A stretch of 64,000 bases of DNA from Sphingopyxis sp. YR583 (GTDB lineage Bacteria; Pseudomonadota; Alphaproteobacteria; Sphingomonadales; Sphingomonadaceae), in contig NZ_FNWK01000001.1 of the NCBI RefSeq assembly GCF_900108295.1, positions 868,001 through 932,000 on the forward strand, written 5' to 3'. The translations under genes were made by a program, and so were the position numbers. This document shows, piece after piece, positions 16,988 through 26,546 of this stretch (within the stretch, counting starts at the first letter, position 1; each line of letters begins with the position of its first letter). The notes below the pieces were generated by a model. It saw only the letters and a list, made by a program, of their open reading frames with translations. It had not been told where the DNA came from and ran no database searches.

Positions 16988-18112
16988 ATGATGATCCTCT
17001 CACGCCGTTCGATCGTCCTGTCTGGGATTGCCGTCACAGCCACGGGCGCGCTGCCCAGCTTTGCCTATGCCGCCGCAGGCACGCCAAAGCGCCTCGTCTT
17101 CATCATCCAGCGCGGCGCCGCCGATGGTCTCGCCACCGTTGCGCCCACCGGCGACCCTGCCTTTGCCGCAGCGCGCCGCGCGATGGCGGACGAAACTGCC
17201 GCCGGCGCGAAGCTCGACGGCATGTTCACGCTGCACCCGGCGCTCGCGACGACAGCTGGCCTCTACACCGGCAAGCAGGCGCATTTCGCACACGCCGTCG
17301 CTACCGCCTATCGGGATCGTTCGCATTTCGACGGGCAGAATATGCTCGAGGGCGGCGGATCGCGGCCCTATGGACGTGATGATGGCTGGGTCGGTCGGCT
17401 CCTCACTCTGCTTCCCGCCGCCGAACGCGACGCCATTGCCATCGCCCCAGCGGTGCCGCTCGCGCTTCGCGGATCCGTACAGGTCGGCACCTATGCGCCG
17501 AGCCGCCTGCCGCAGGCCGACGCCGACCTGATCGCGCGGCTGACTGCGCTCTATCAGGACGATCCCCTCCTTCATCCACTCTGGGACAGCGCGATCAAGA
17601 CGCAGGAACTCGCGGGCGACATCGGCGGCAACAACGGCCGCAACGGCGCCGACCTTGGCAAGCTCGCAGCGTCGCTGATGCTGCCCGTCGACGGCGCGCG
17701 GGTGATGATGGTCGAAACGGGCGGCTGGGACACGCACAGCGGCCAGCGCGGACGGCTCGCGGCGCAATTGCGCGGGCTCGACCAGCTCGTCGGTGCGCTC
17801 CAGACGGGGCTCGGTCCCGCATGGAACGACACGCTGGTCATCGTCGCGACCGAATTCGGCCGCACGGTCGAGGTCAACGGCACCGGCGGCACCGACCATG
17901 GCACCGCATCGACCGCGATGCTGCTCGGCGGCGGATTGAGCGACGGCGGCAAGGTGTCGGCCGACTGGCCCGGCCTCGGCACCGCCGCGCGCTACGAAGG
18001 CCGCGACCTCAAGCCGACGCGCAGCCTCGAAAGCGTGATCGCAGGCGCGGTGGCGCATCATTATGCGCTCGACCTGACGCGGGTGATGTCGACGCTGTAT
18101 CCCGACGCTTAG
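16988..18112 (+). CDS. DUF1501 domain protein, Tat-type signal
   Basis: The 374-aa protein begins with a twin-arginine-like signal (SRRSIVLSG, residues 5-13, then a hydrophobic stretch ending FAYAAA). DUF1501 proteins belong to the alkaline phosphatase/sulfatase-like superfamily; conserved tracts here are FIIQRGAADGL, VETGGWDTHSGQ, IVATEFGRTVEVNGTGGTDHGTAS. It follows the DUF1800 gene without a spacer. Its TAG stop interlocks with the TAA of the convergent xth gene (18109-18112). Periplasmic location is inferred. Confidence 0.85.
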   Translation: MMILSRRSIVLSGIAVTATGALPSFAYAAAGTPKRLVFIIQRGAADGLATVAPTGDPAFAAARRAMADETAAGAKLDGMFTLHPALATTAGLYTGKQAHFAHAVATAYRDRSHFDGQNMLEGGGSRPYGRDDGWVGRLLTLLPAAERDAIAIAPAVPLALRGSVQVGTYAPSRLPQADADLIARLTALYQDDPLLHPLWDSAIKTQELAGDIGGNNGRNGADLGKLAASLMLPVDGARVMMVETGGWDTHSGQRGRLAAQLRGLDQLVGALQTGLGPAWNDTLVIVATEFGRTVEVNGTGGTDHGTASTAMLLGGGLSDGGKVSADWPGLGTAARYEGRDLKPTRSLESVIAGAVAHHYALDLTRVMSTLYPDA

Positions 18113-18879
18113 TCGAGGATCGCCCAGGTCGGCGCATGGTCGCTGGCCTTTTCACGGCCGCGATGATCCTTGTCGACGCCCGCGTCGACAAGCCGGTCGG
18201 CGAGCGCGGGGCTGAGCAGCAGATGGTCGATGCGGAACCCATGGTCGCGCTGCCAGCCGCCGGCCTGATAATCCCAGAAGGTCCAGACCCCGCCCGCCGG
18301 ATGGCGGCTGCGGATCGCGTCGGTCCAGCCGTCGCCGAGCAGGCGGAACCATGCGTCGCGCGATTCGGGCTGCATCAGCGCGTCGGTCGCCATGACGCGC
18401 GGATCCCACACATCATCGTCGTGCGGGATGACATTATAGTCACCGGTCAGGATCGTCGGAATTTCGGAGGCGAGGAGGAATTTCGCGCGCTCGCGCAACC
18501 GTGCCATCCACCGCAACTTGTAATCGAATTTCGGTCCGGGCTGCGGATTGCCGTTGGGAAGATAGATCGACGCGACGCGCAGGCCATGGACGTCGGCCTC
18601 CAGATAGCGTGACTGCTCGTCTTCGGGTTCGCCGGCGAGACCGCTCTGCGTTTCCACCGGCTGGGTGCCCTTCGCGAGGATCGCGACGCCGTTGAAGCCC
18701 TTTTGACCATGATAGAGAAAGCCGTAACCCGCCGCCTCGATCTCCTTCGTCGGCATCGTCTCGTCGCTCGATTTCAGTTCCTGCAGGCAGGCGATATCGG
18801 GCTGCGTTTCCTCGAGCCATTCGACGAGGCGCGGCAAACGGGCCTTAATCCCATTGATATTGAAGGTCGCGATTTTCAT
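18109..18879 (-). CDS. xth: exodeoxyribonuclease III (AP endonuclease)
   Basis: The 256-aa enzyme has all the signatures of the ExoIII/EEP family: MKIATFNINGIKARL, CLQELKSSDE (metal-binding Glu34), GDYNVIPHDDDVWD (catalytic Asp/Asn), FRIDHLLLS and the terminal SDHAP histidine. It cleaves DNA at abasic sites and removes 3'-blocking groups in base excision repair. Length is normal. The gene runs convergent to the DUF1501 gene with interlocked stops and is followed upstream by erpA on the same strand. Confidence 0.94.
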   Translation of the reverse strand: MKIATFNINGIKARLPRLVEWLEETQPDIACLQELKSSDETMPTKEIEAAGYGFLYHGQKGFNGVAILAKGTQPVETQSGLAGEPEDEQSRYLEADVHGLRVASIYLPNGNPQPGPKFDYKLRWMARLRERAKFLLASEIPTILTGDYNVIPHDDDVWDPRVMATDALMQPESRDAWFRLLGDGWTDAIRSRHPAGGVWTFWDYQAGGWQRDHGFRIDHLLLSPALADRLVDAGVDKDHRGREKASDHAPTWAILD

Positions 18880-18918
18880 GGGCTCGCTATGCCAGCAAGC
18901 GCGCCGCTGTGAAAGGCG

Positions 18919-19260
18919 TCAGATCGAGAAGCTCGATCCGCAACCGCAGCCCGAGGCCGCGTTGGGATTTTCGACCTTGAACGACGATCCGCCGAGCGAA
19001 TCGACGAAGTCGACGATGCACCCGCGCACCAGATCGATGCTGATGGGGTCGACAACCAGCTTCACCCCGTCGGTTTCGGTGACGATGTCATCGGCATCGA
19101 TTCCTTCGGCGAGGCCGAAGCGGTAAGTGAAGCCCGAACAGCCGCCGCCATCGACCGCGAGGCGGAGCGCGGCCTCAGCCTCTCCCTTGCGGGTCGCGAT
19201 CCAGCGGACGCGCGCTGCGGCGGCGGGCGAGAGGGTGATTTCGGAAAGCTGCGTGGCCAT
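18919..19260 (-). CDS. erpA: A-type Fe-S cluster insertion protein
   Basis: The 113-aa protein shows the HesB/IscA pattern ALRLAVDGGGCSGFTYRF with the C-terminal SGCGCGSSF, giving the three conserved cysteines (C-x~60-C-G-C). It receives Fe-S clusters from scaffold proteins and delivers them to apo-targets. The name erpA is by similarity; a SufA/IscA role cannot be excluded from sequence alone. It lies alone on the minus strand between xth and the M23 peptidase gene. Confidence 0.85.
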   Translation of the reverse strand: MATQLSEITLSPAAAARVRWIATRKGEAEAALRLAVDGGGCSGFTYRFGLAEGIDADDIVTETDGVKLVVDPISIDLVRGCIVDFVDSLGGSSFKVENPNAASGCGCGSSFSI

Positions 19261-19290
19261 GAGCGCTAGATAGGGACCTTATGCACAAAT

Positions 19291-19327
19291 AAAAAGGGCG
19301 CCTCGACGGTTGACCCGCCTGGCGCCC
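19291..19327 (-). terminator. intrinsic terminator of the M23 peptidase gene
   Basis: On the minus strand GGGCGCC and GGCGCCC arms with an 18-nt loop are followed by TTTTTATT. It lies 25 nt after the peptidase stop codon. Confidence 0.75.
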
Positions 19328-19352
19328 CTCCTCTCCGACCCAGGAAAGCTTG

Positions 19353-20054
19353 TTATTCGGGACCGCCCATCGCGACATTCTTGCCGGTGATGGCGGCGAT
19401 CGCCATCTGGTCCGAGCGAACGAACGGCATCGGGTTGACCGGAGCGCCTTCGATGCGGACTTCATAATGGAGGTGGTTGCCGGTCGAACGACCGGTCGAA
19501 CCGACGTAACCGAGGACTTGGCCCTTCTTCACCGACTGGCCCGGGGTCACGATGTACGATGACATATGACCATAGCGCGTCTGGATCGCGTTGCCATGCT
19601 CGACTTCGACATAATTGCCATAGCCGCCGAGACGCTGGGCGCGGCCGACGATGCCATCGGCGGTCGCATAAATCGGGGTGCCGTGCGGTGCCGGAATGTC
19701 GATGCCATTGTGGCGGGCGACCTTGCCGGTGACGGGGTGGACGCGCATGCCGTACGACGACGACAGCGACATCTGGTCGATCGGGCGGCGCGACGGAACG
19801 GCAACACCGATCGAGGCGGTCAGGCCGGTGTCGAGGCGCTTCCACGCTTGGAAGATTGCGCGGGCTTCGCTGTCCTCGCCGACCGACGGAACGCCAGCGG
19901 TGAAGCTGTCATCATCGGGTTCGTCGGGCGTGACAATACCAGCGTCGGCACTGGTTTCGGCAGCGTGGGCGGCCGGTGTGGCCAGTCCGAAACATGCTGC
20001 CGCGCAGAATATTGCGACTTGGTGCAACTTCTGCGCCAGAAGAGTGTTTATCAA
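19353..20054 (-). CDS. M23-family peptidase (LytM-type), secreted
   Basis: The product of about 233 aa has an N-terminal signal sequence (VAIFCAAACFGLATPAAHA) and a C-terminal LytM domain with the zinc motifs HNGIDIPAPHGTPI and HLHYEVR. Such enzymes cut peptidoglycan peptides or act as activators of amidases in the periplasm. The first in-frame start is TTG 20054, preceded by GGGG; no ATG lies nearby, so the start is uncertain. A good intrinsic terminator follows the gene. Confidence 0.85.
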   Translation of the reverse strand: MINTLLAQKLHQVAIFCAAACFGLATPAAHAAETSADAGIVTPDEPDDDSFTAGVPSVGEDSEARAIFQAWKRLDTGLTASIGVAVPSRRPIDQMSLSSSYGMRVHPVTGKVARHNGIDIPAPHGTPIYATADGIVGRAQRLGGYGNYVEVEHGNAIQTRYGHMSSYIVTPGQSVKKGQVLGYVGSTGRSTGNHLHYEVRIEGAPVNPMPFVRSDQMAIAAITGKNVAMGGPE

Positions 20055-20171
20055 AACTACGACCCCGCGTTTGCCATGTCGCCAAAGTCCGTAGAATGGG
20101 CCTTGGCGCCGGTGTTTCTTGGTTTGGATGATTGCTCATCCCCCGCGGAAGCCTGTGTGCTGTTCCAATCC

Positions 20172-20963
20172 TTACGAAGCAATAACGGCGTAGAATTCTT
20201 GCGTTAAACCGGCGTCGTGGCGCGCCGAGTCGTTGAACGGAGGCTTCAGACTGCCCCGAAAGCGCGACTTCACCAGCGCGTGCCACGTTTCGACGACGTT
20301 GAATCCCATTTCATCGCACTTTTGCCGAAACCAGACTGTGCCAGCGGTCACATGGCGGATTTCATCGTTGTAAATACGCGATAAAATATTCGCCGACGTC
20401 TCATCCCCCGCCGCACGGAAGCGCTCGACCGTTGACGGCGTGACGTCAAGTCCGCGCGCCTCGAGCACCATTGGCACGATCGCAAGCCGCGCCAGTACAT
20501 CGTCTGCGGTGGATTCGGCCGATTCCCACAATCCGGCGTGCGCTGGGAGCGCGCCATAATGGCTGCCGAGCTGCCGAAGTCGCCGGTCGAGCAATGCGAA
20601 ATGCATCGCCTCGTCGGCAGCCACGGCGATCCAGTCGTCGACGAACCGACGCGGGAATTCGCCGCCGAACCGCCCGACCAGATCGACAGCCAGGTCGATC
20701 GCGACGAACTCGATATGCGCGAGCGCATGAAGCAACGCGACGCGCCCACGCTCGGACCCGCCCCTGCCGCGCTTCGGCATCCGGTTCGGCGGGAGCAGTT
20801 CTGGCGTTGCCGGCCATGCGGGTTGGTCCGGCATCGGCGTATCGCAGCGATGCGCGAGTCGGCCCTGCCGCCACGCCCGTGCCAGGCTGCGCGCCGCGCG
20901 GCGCTTGTCGTGCGGGTCCGGCGTCAGCAGGACCGCGCGCGCGGCTTCGCCCAGCGACTGCAT
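20172..20963 (-). CDS. DUF455 ferritin-like protein
   Basis: The 263-aa protein contains paired E/ExxH segments of a ferritin-like di-iron fold: HALAHIEFVAIDL, AVAADEAMHFALL, PMVLEARGLD and YNDEIRHVTAG. DUF455 is related to the tRNA hydroxylase MiaE, but no function is established. ATG 20963 overlaps the stop of the upstream bcp gene (ATGA), so the pair is coupled. An oxygen- or iron-related role beside a peroxiredoxin is inferred only. Confidence 0.85.
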   Translation of the reverse strand: MQSLGEAARAVLLTPDPHDKRRAARSLARAWRQGRLAHRCDTPMPDQPAWPATPELLPPNRMPKRGRGGSERGRVALLHALAHIEFVAIDLAVDLVGRFGGEFPRRFVDDWIAVAADEAMHFALLDRRLRQLGSHYGALPAHAGLWESAESTADDVLARLAIVPMVLEARGLDVTPSTVERFRAAGDETSANILSRIYNDEIRHVTAGTVWFRQKCDEMGFNVVETWHALVKSRFRGSLKPPFNDSARHDAGLTQEFYAVIAS

Positions 20964-21427
20964 CAAAGGGCCTTTGCGGCCTCCAGCACGGCGTCGGCAT
21001 GACCCTTCACACGCACCTTGCGCCACTCCTTCGCCAGCTTTCCTTCACGGTCGAAGAGAAAAGTCGAGCGTTCGATCCCCATATAGCTGCGACCGTAATT
21101 CTGTTTTTCCACCCAGGTACCGAACGCTTCGCAGGCGGTGCCATCTTCGTCGGAAGCGAGGCGGACGGTGAGGCCGTATTTGTCACGAAACTTGCAGAGT
21201 TTCGCCGGTGCATCGCGCGATACCGCAAAGACCTGCGCGTTCAGATGCGCGAATTCGGGCGCAAGGCGCGTGAAATCCTGCGCCTCGGTCGTGCAGCCGG
21301 GCGTGTCGGCCTTGGGATAGAAATAGACGACCAGCGGCGCGCCCTTCATCGCGGCGAGGTCGATCGTAGCACCATCGGCGTCGAGCAGCTTCACGGCGGG
21401 AACGCCATCTCCGATTGCGAGGGTCAC
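20963..21427 (-). CDS. bcp: peroxiredoxin, Bcp/PrxQ family (no Cys at position 50)
   Basis: The 154-aa protein has the peroxidatic motif YPKADTPGCTTEAQDF with Cys45. The resolving cysteine that E. coli Bcp has five residues on (C50) is Gln here, so it must use another thiol or act as a 1-Cys enzyme; further Cys residues occur near LCKF and TACEAF. It reduces peroxides in the cytoplasm. GTG 21427 overlaps the glnE stop (GTGA) and gives the normal family N-terminus; the longer reading would begin inside glnE. It is probably co-transcribed with glnE and DUF455. Confidence 0.88.
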   Translation of the reverse strand: MTLAIGDGVPAVKLLDADGATIDLAAMKGAPLVVYFYPKADTPGCTTEAQDFTRLAPEFAHLNAQVFAVSRDAPAKLCKFRDKYGLTVRLASDEDGTACEAFGTWVEKQNYGRSYMGIERSTFLFDREGKLAKEWRKVRVKGHADAVLEAAKAL

Positions 21428-24132
21428 GGCTTTGTCTCCTGCTTTGCGGGGCGAATCGATGCCCACCAATTCGCGATCTCCTGCCGCACGGCGTCGTGCG
21501 CGGCAAGCAGTTGCGGCCAGCCGGGCTCACCGCACTGGCTCGCGACGAGCTGGCGCGCGGCGGCGGTCGGCGGTTCGCCTTCGGGTGCGGTCAGGCGCAG
21601 CATCACCAGCATCCGCGCAAGCAGGCCGTGCGCCTCGATCACTTCGGGCGGAACGAGCGCTACCGCCTTCATGCAGCCAAGCGCCGACGAAATATTCGGG
21701 TCATGGCATTGCCCGCTGACGAGCTGCGTCACCTGCATCGCGAATTCGAGGTCGACGAGCCCGCCGGGTCCGCCCTTGATGTCGAGCGGCCCCTGTGGCG
21801 GCTTGTGCGCCGAAATCTTCTCGCGCATTTCGGCAGCGTCGGCCGCGAGCTTCACAGGATCGCGCGGGGCGGCGAGCAATTCGTCGATAATGCGCTGCAC
21901 CTCGCCCTTTGCTGCGTCGGAACCATAGACCGGCCGCGCGCGGAGCAGCGCCATATGCTCCCACGTCCAGGCTTCCTCGCGCTGATACCGTTCGAAGCTG
22001 TCGACCGTCACGACAAGCGGTCCCTGCGCGCCCTGCGGGCGCAGCCGCGTGTCGACATCGTAGAGCTTGCCCGCCGCGGTCGGCACCGACATCGCGCCGG
22101 TCACGCGCTGTGCAAGCCGGTTGTAATAGGTGGTCGCGCCGAGCGGACGCGGCCCGTCGGATTCGGCGAGATGGTCGCCGGTGAAAAGATAGATGAGATC
22201 AAGGTCCGACGCATGCGTCAGCGCGCGGCCCCCGAGGCGCCCGAGCGCGAGCACGACAAGTTCGCTATTTGGGATGCGGCCATGCGCCGCGACGAATTCG
22301 GCAACCGTTGCGTCGGCGAGCACTTGCAGCGCCGCTTCGGCGAGTTCGGAATAGCCGCATGCAATCACGAGCGGATCGGTCGCCCCCGCGACAAGCTGCG
22401 CGCCATAGGCGAAGCGCCGTTCACCGACATGGTCGCGGACGCGGTCGAGCAACCGCTCATAATCGAGCACCGCGAGCCCCGGCCCCCATTCGGCGGCGAG
22501 CTGTTCCTTATTTGCGGGCGCATCGAAAGCGCGCTGGTCGATCAGCCCCTCGATCAGCTCGACCCGCGTCCCGAGCGCATCGGCGAGCGTTGGCGCGAGC
22601 GACAAGATCCGCGTCGCGATCCGCGCCAGTGCCGGCTGCGCCGCGAGCAGGTGAAAGAAATTGATGGCGCTCGGCAGCCCGGCAACGAGCTTGTCGAAGC
22701 GCGTCAGCGTCGCTTGCGGATCTGGTGCCGCGCCGAGCGCCTTGACCAGCTCGGGCAGCATCGTCTCAAGCGCATCGAGCGCGGCGGGGCTGCGCAGCGC
22801 ACGCAACTTGCCACCGCGCCATTCGGCGATCGTGCGGAGCGCCGCGTCGGGCGGATCGAACCCCGCCGCGGCCAGTTGCACCGCAAGACCATCCTCGTCG
22901 CGCGGCAGTCCGGTCGTCACTGCGCGTTCGGCGACGAGCCGGTCGTAACAATTTCCGACGTCGGCGACGACGGGTTCGAGCACCGCAAGCAGCCCCGCAC
23001 CATCGGCTTCGCCATCGAGCCGCGCGACGCAGTCGAGTGCGGTCTCCTGCGTTGGCAGGCTGTGCGTCTGCTGGTCCTCGATCATCTGCAGACGGTGCTC
23101 GATCCGGCGCAGCGTCGCGTAATGGCCCGACAGGCGGGCCGCGATCTCGGGCTCGATCCGCCCTGCGGTCGCAAGCGCCGCGAGCGCATCGGCCGTCGCG
23201 GGCACGCGCAGCGAAGGATCGCGCCCGCCATAGATGAGTTGATGGACCTGCGCGAAAAATTCGATCTCGCGGATGCCGCCGCGCCCGCGCTTCAGGTCGA
23301 ACCCCGGCCCGAACGCCTGCCCCTGTGCGAAATGGTCGCGGATCCGATCGCTCATCGCGCCGATTTCCTTGAGCTGCCGGAAATCGAGGCTGCGGCGCCA
23401 GATGAAGGGCTGGATCGCCGACAGGAACTGTTCGCCAAGCGCGCGGTCCCCCGCAGACGCGCGGCTACGGATGAAGGCCGCCTGCTCCCAAGCTAGCGCC
23501 TCCGATTCATAATAGGAGATCGCCGCATCGACGGGCAGCACGATCGGCGTCACCTCGGGATGCGGACGCAGCCGCAGGTCGACGCGCAGCACATGCCCAT
23601 CGCCGGTCCGCGCCGACAATATTTCGGTCATCCGCCGCGCGATCCGCACCGCCGCCTCGCCGGGATCGTCGCGCGACCGGCGCGGCAGGGTTTCGGGATC
23701 GAAGATCAGGATCGGGTCGATGTCCGACGAGTAATTGAGCTCGTGGCTGCCGAGCTTGCCCAGCGCGATTACCGCAAGCCCGCGCGGCTCCTCGTCGGGC
23801 ACCCGCTCGGCAAAGGCCGCCGCGAGCGCGGCATCGCACGCCTGATCGGCGAAATCCGACAGGAGCCGCGTCGTCGTCGCGACATCATGCTCGCCCGACA
23901 AATCGCCAAGTGCAAGGAGCAGCGCCAGCCGCCCGCGCCACTGGCGCAGCGTCCGCATGATATCGTCGCCCGCCGACGGCGGCGTGATGGCCGCCAATGC
24001 CACGTCCGTACCGTCGCGCAGATAACGGGCGACGTCATCGGGATTGAGATCGGCAAGCCGTGCAAGGAAGGGCGCGTGCGCTGTCAGGCGGTCGAGTGCC
24101 GACTGGCGGCTGGAAGCATCGAGGATAGCCAT
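21424..24132 (-). CDS. glnE: bifunctional glutamine-synthetase adenylyltransferase/adenylyl-removing enzyme
   Basis: The 902-aa protein has the two nucleotidyltransferase domains of GlnE. The N-terminal (deadenylylating) domain carries LGKLGSHELNYSSDIDPI (DxD at 137-139) and the C-terminal (adenylylating) domain LGRLGGRALTHASDLDLIY. It adjusts glutamine synthetase activity to nitrogen status through PII. It lies 54 nt after the second phyR gene on the same strand and overlaps bcp, so transcription from the phyR2 promoter could reach it. Confidence 0.94.
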   Translation of the reverse strand: MAILDASSRQSALDRLTAHAPFLARLADLNPDDVARYLRDGTDVALAAITPPSAGDDIMRTLRQWRGRLALLLALGDLSGEHDVATTTRLLSDFADQACDAALAAAFAERVPDEEPRGLAVIALGKLGSHELNYSSDIDPILIFDPETLPRRSRDDPGEAAVRIARRMTEILSARTGDGHVLRVDLRLRPHPEVTPIVLPVDAAISYYESEALAWEQAAFIRSRASAGDRALGEQFLSAIQPFIWRRSLDFRQLKEIGAMSDRIRDHFAQGQAFGPGFDLKRGRGGIREIEFFAQVHQLIYGGRDPSLRVPATADALAALATAGRIEPEIAARLSGHYATLRRIEHRLQMIEDQQTHSLPTQETALDCVARLDGEADGAGLLAVLEPVVADVGNCYDRLVAERAVTTGLPRDEDGLAVQLAAAGFDPPDAALRTIAEWRGGKLRALRSPAALDALETMLPELVKALGAAPDPQATLTRFDKLVAGLPSAINFFHLLAAQPALARIATRILSLAPTLADALGTRVELIEGLIDQRAFDAPANKEQLAAEWGPGLAVLDYERLLDRVRDHVGERRFAYGAQLVAGATDPLVIACGYSELAEAALQVLADATVAEFVAAHGRIPNSELVVLALGRLGGRALTHASDLDLIYLFTGDHLAESDGPRPLGATTYYNRLAQRVTGAMSVPTAAGKLYDVDTRLRPQGAQGPLVVTVDSFERYQREEAWTWEHMALLRARPVYGSDAAKGEVQRIIDELLAAPRDPVKLAADAAEMREKISAHKPPQGPLDIKGGPGGLVDLEFAMQVTQLVSGQCHDPNISSALGCMKAVALVPPEVIEAHGLLARMLVMLRLTAPEGEPPTAAARQLVASQCGEPGWPQLLAAHDAVRQEIANWWASIRPAKQETKP

Positions 24133-24186
24133 CGCCCCGCCCTATCACCCGCGACGCGGCGCGTGACAAGGGCGGGCGGAAACGGT

Positions 24187-24978
24187 TCAGGCCGGGATCG
24201 TGCTTTCGTCGAAGAACAGCACCTGCGAAATGGCGGCGCGCAACGTCGCGGGCTGGTACGGCTTGGTGAGCAGGAATGCGGGCTCCGGCCGGTCGCCGGT
24301 CAGCAACCGTTCGGGAAAAGCGGTGATGAAGATGACCGGCACCTTGAGGTCGGTCAGAATTTCCTGCACCGCCTCGATTCCCGAACTGTTGTCGGCGAGC
24401 TGAATATCGGCGAGCACAAGGCCGGGCTGGTGCTTCTGCGCCTCGTCGACCGCTTCGCGGTGCGTCGTCGCGACGCCGACGACATCGTGGCCCAGTTCGC
24501 GAACAATCATTTCGATATCCATCGCGATGATCGGTTCATCCTCGATGATCAAAATGCGTGCGCGGGTCTGGCGATCGATCTCGTCGGTTGCATCGGCGAT
24601 CAGGCCGCGCACCGCCTCGGCATCGCGGCCTATGATGCGGCCGGTATCTTCGACGCTAAAACCCTCGACGGCGGTAAGAAGCAAAGCCTGCCGCGCGAGC
24701 GACGGAATGCGGCGCAGGCGGGCGTCGGCGATCGCGATGTCGCTCGACGGTGCTTCGCCACCCGCCGCCTGCTCGGTCATCAGGCCGAAATTGTCGTGGA
24801 CCATCCGGTACAGCTGGATGCGGAGGTCGGCGCCGACATCGACTGCGCCGGGGTTCGCGACCAATGTCTCGAGCAACCGCGCGACCAACGCGTCACCGCT
24901 TGGCTGGCTACCAGAGATGGATCGGCCATACCGCCGCAGATAGGGAAGATGCGGCGCAACCGACTGACCCAATGACAT
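24187..24978 (-). CDS. PhyR-like response regulator (copy 2)
   Basis: The 263-aa protein has the same architecture as PhyR1: an ECF-sigma-like domain (HLPYLRRYGRSISG; LTAVEGFSVEDTG) and a receiver with IEDE, D191, T219 and K239 plus the same FITAFPERLLTG tract. The receivers are much more alike than the sigma-like domains, which suggests that copy 2 may bind a different NepR. A short NepR gene lies divergently 210 nt away, behind an EcfG-like box. No kinase gene is adjacent. I saw no GGAAC box on its own strand in the intergenic region. Confidence 0.92.
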   Translation of the reverse strand: MSLGQSVAPHLPYLRRYGRSISGSQPSGDALVARLLETLVANPGAVDVGADLRIQLYRMVHDNFGLMTEQAAGGEAPSSDIAIADARLRRIPSLARQALLLTAVEGFSVEDTGRIIGRDAEAVRGLIADATDEIDRQTRARILIIEDEPIIAMDIEMIVRELGHDVVGVATTHREAVDEAQKHQPGLVLADIQLADNSSGIEAVQEILTDLKVPVIFITAFPERLLTGDRPEPAFLLTKPYQPATLRAAISQVLFFDESTIPA

Positions 24979-25079
24979 ATTTTACCTCCTGATAGCCCGC
25001 ATAAACATCGATGGACGCGTCCGAAAAAGGGACAGCGCTCTCCACTTTCCCGGCATCATCCAATATATTTCGTCGATAG

Positions 25080-25104
25080 GGAACGATTTAGCGCGAAAAT
25101 AGTT
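25080..25104 (+). promoter_or_regulatory. candidate EcfG-type promoter of the short nepR2 gene
   Basis: GGAAC (25080-25084) is followed after 16 nt by AGTT (25101-25104), differing from CGTT by one base. The predicted leader to the ATG at 25189 is about 78 nt. A second GGAAC at 25115 lacks a -10 element. Confidence 0.55.
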
Positions 25105-25188
25105 TCATCGCGAAGGAACAAACGCGCCATTGCTCTTTGGTGTATGCGCGGTTAGCAAAAGGCCCCATGTCCAGCGGATGCTTCGATA

Positions 25189-25359
25189 ATGTCGTCTAAA
25201 ACCGGTTCGCCGCGCAGCGAGACCTCCGGAAAGGACGCGGATAAAAAACCTTCCGCCAAGGGGCAGGACGTCAACGGCGCCCTGCGCCGCGCGTATGAAT
25301 CCACCGTCGACGAAGATATTCCCCAGTCGCTGCTCGATCTGCTCGGCAAGCTCGACTGA
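25189..25359 (+). CDS. short NepR-like anti-sigma factor (copy 2)
   Basis: This 56-aa reading frame ends with the NepR core LRRAYESTVDEDIPQSLLDLL, aligning with LRMIYGNVVAEKLPDNMLDLL of NepR1. The N-terminal 26 residues are Lys/Ser-rich and probably disordered. It is small enough to be missed by gene callers. It is divergent from phyR2, repeating the phyR-nepR pairing seen 17 kb away, and is preceded by an EcfG-like box. The ribosome-binding site is weak (GCGGATG). The stop is 2 nt from the convergent tgt gene. It probably binds one of the EcfG-like sigma factors and PhyR2. Confidence 0.85.
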   Translation: MSSKTGSPRSETSGKDADKKPSAKGQDVNGALRRAYESTVDEDIPQSLLDLLGKLD

Positions 25360-25360
25360 C

Positions 25361-26509
<1,149 letters not shown>

Positions 26510-26546
26510 CTATGACGGCGCGGGCGCCAAAAGTCGAGCCGGCCGG

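Noticed and set aside
21415..23496. 693-codon open frame on the plus strand
   Set aside because: It lies wholly antisense to glnE, whose two DxD domains are intact.
25115..25140. Second EcfG box before nepR2
   Set aside because: GGAAC is present at 25115 but no CGTT-like element lies 16-17 nt after it.
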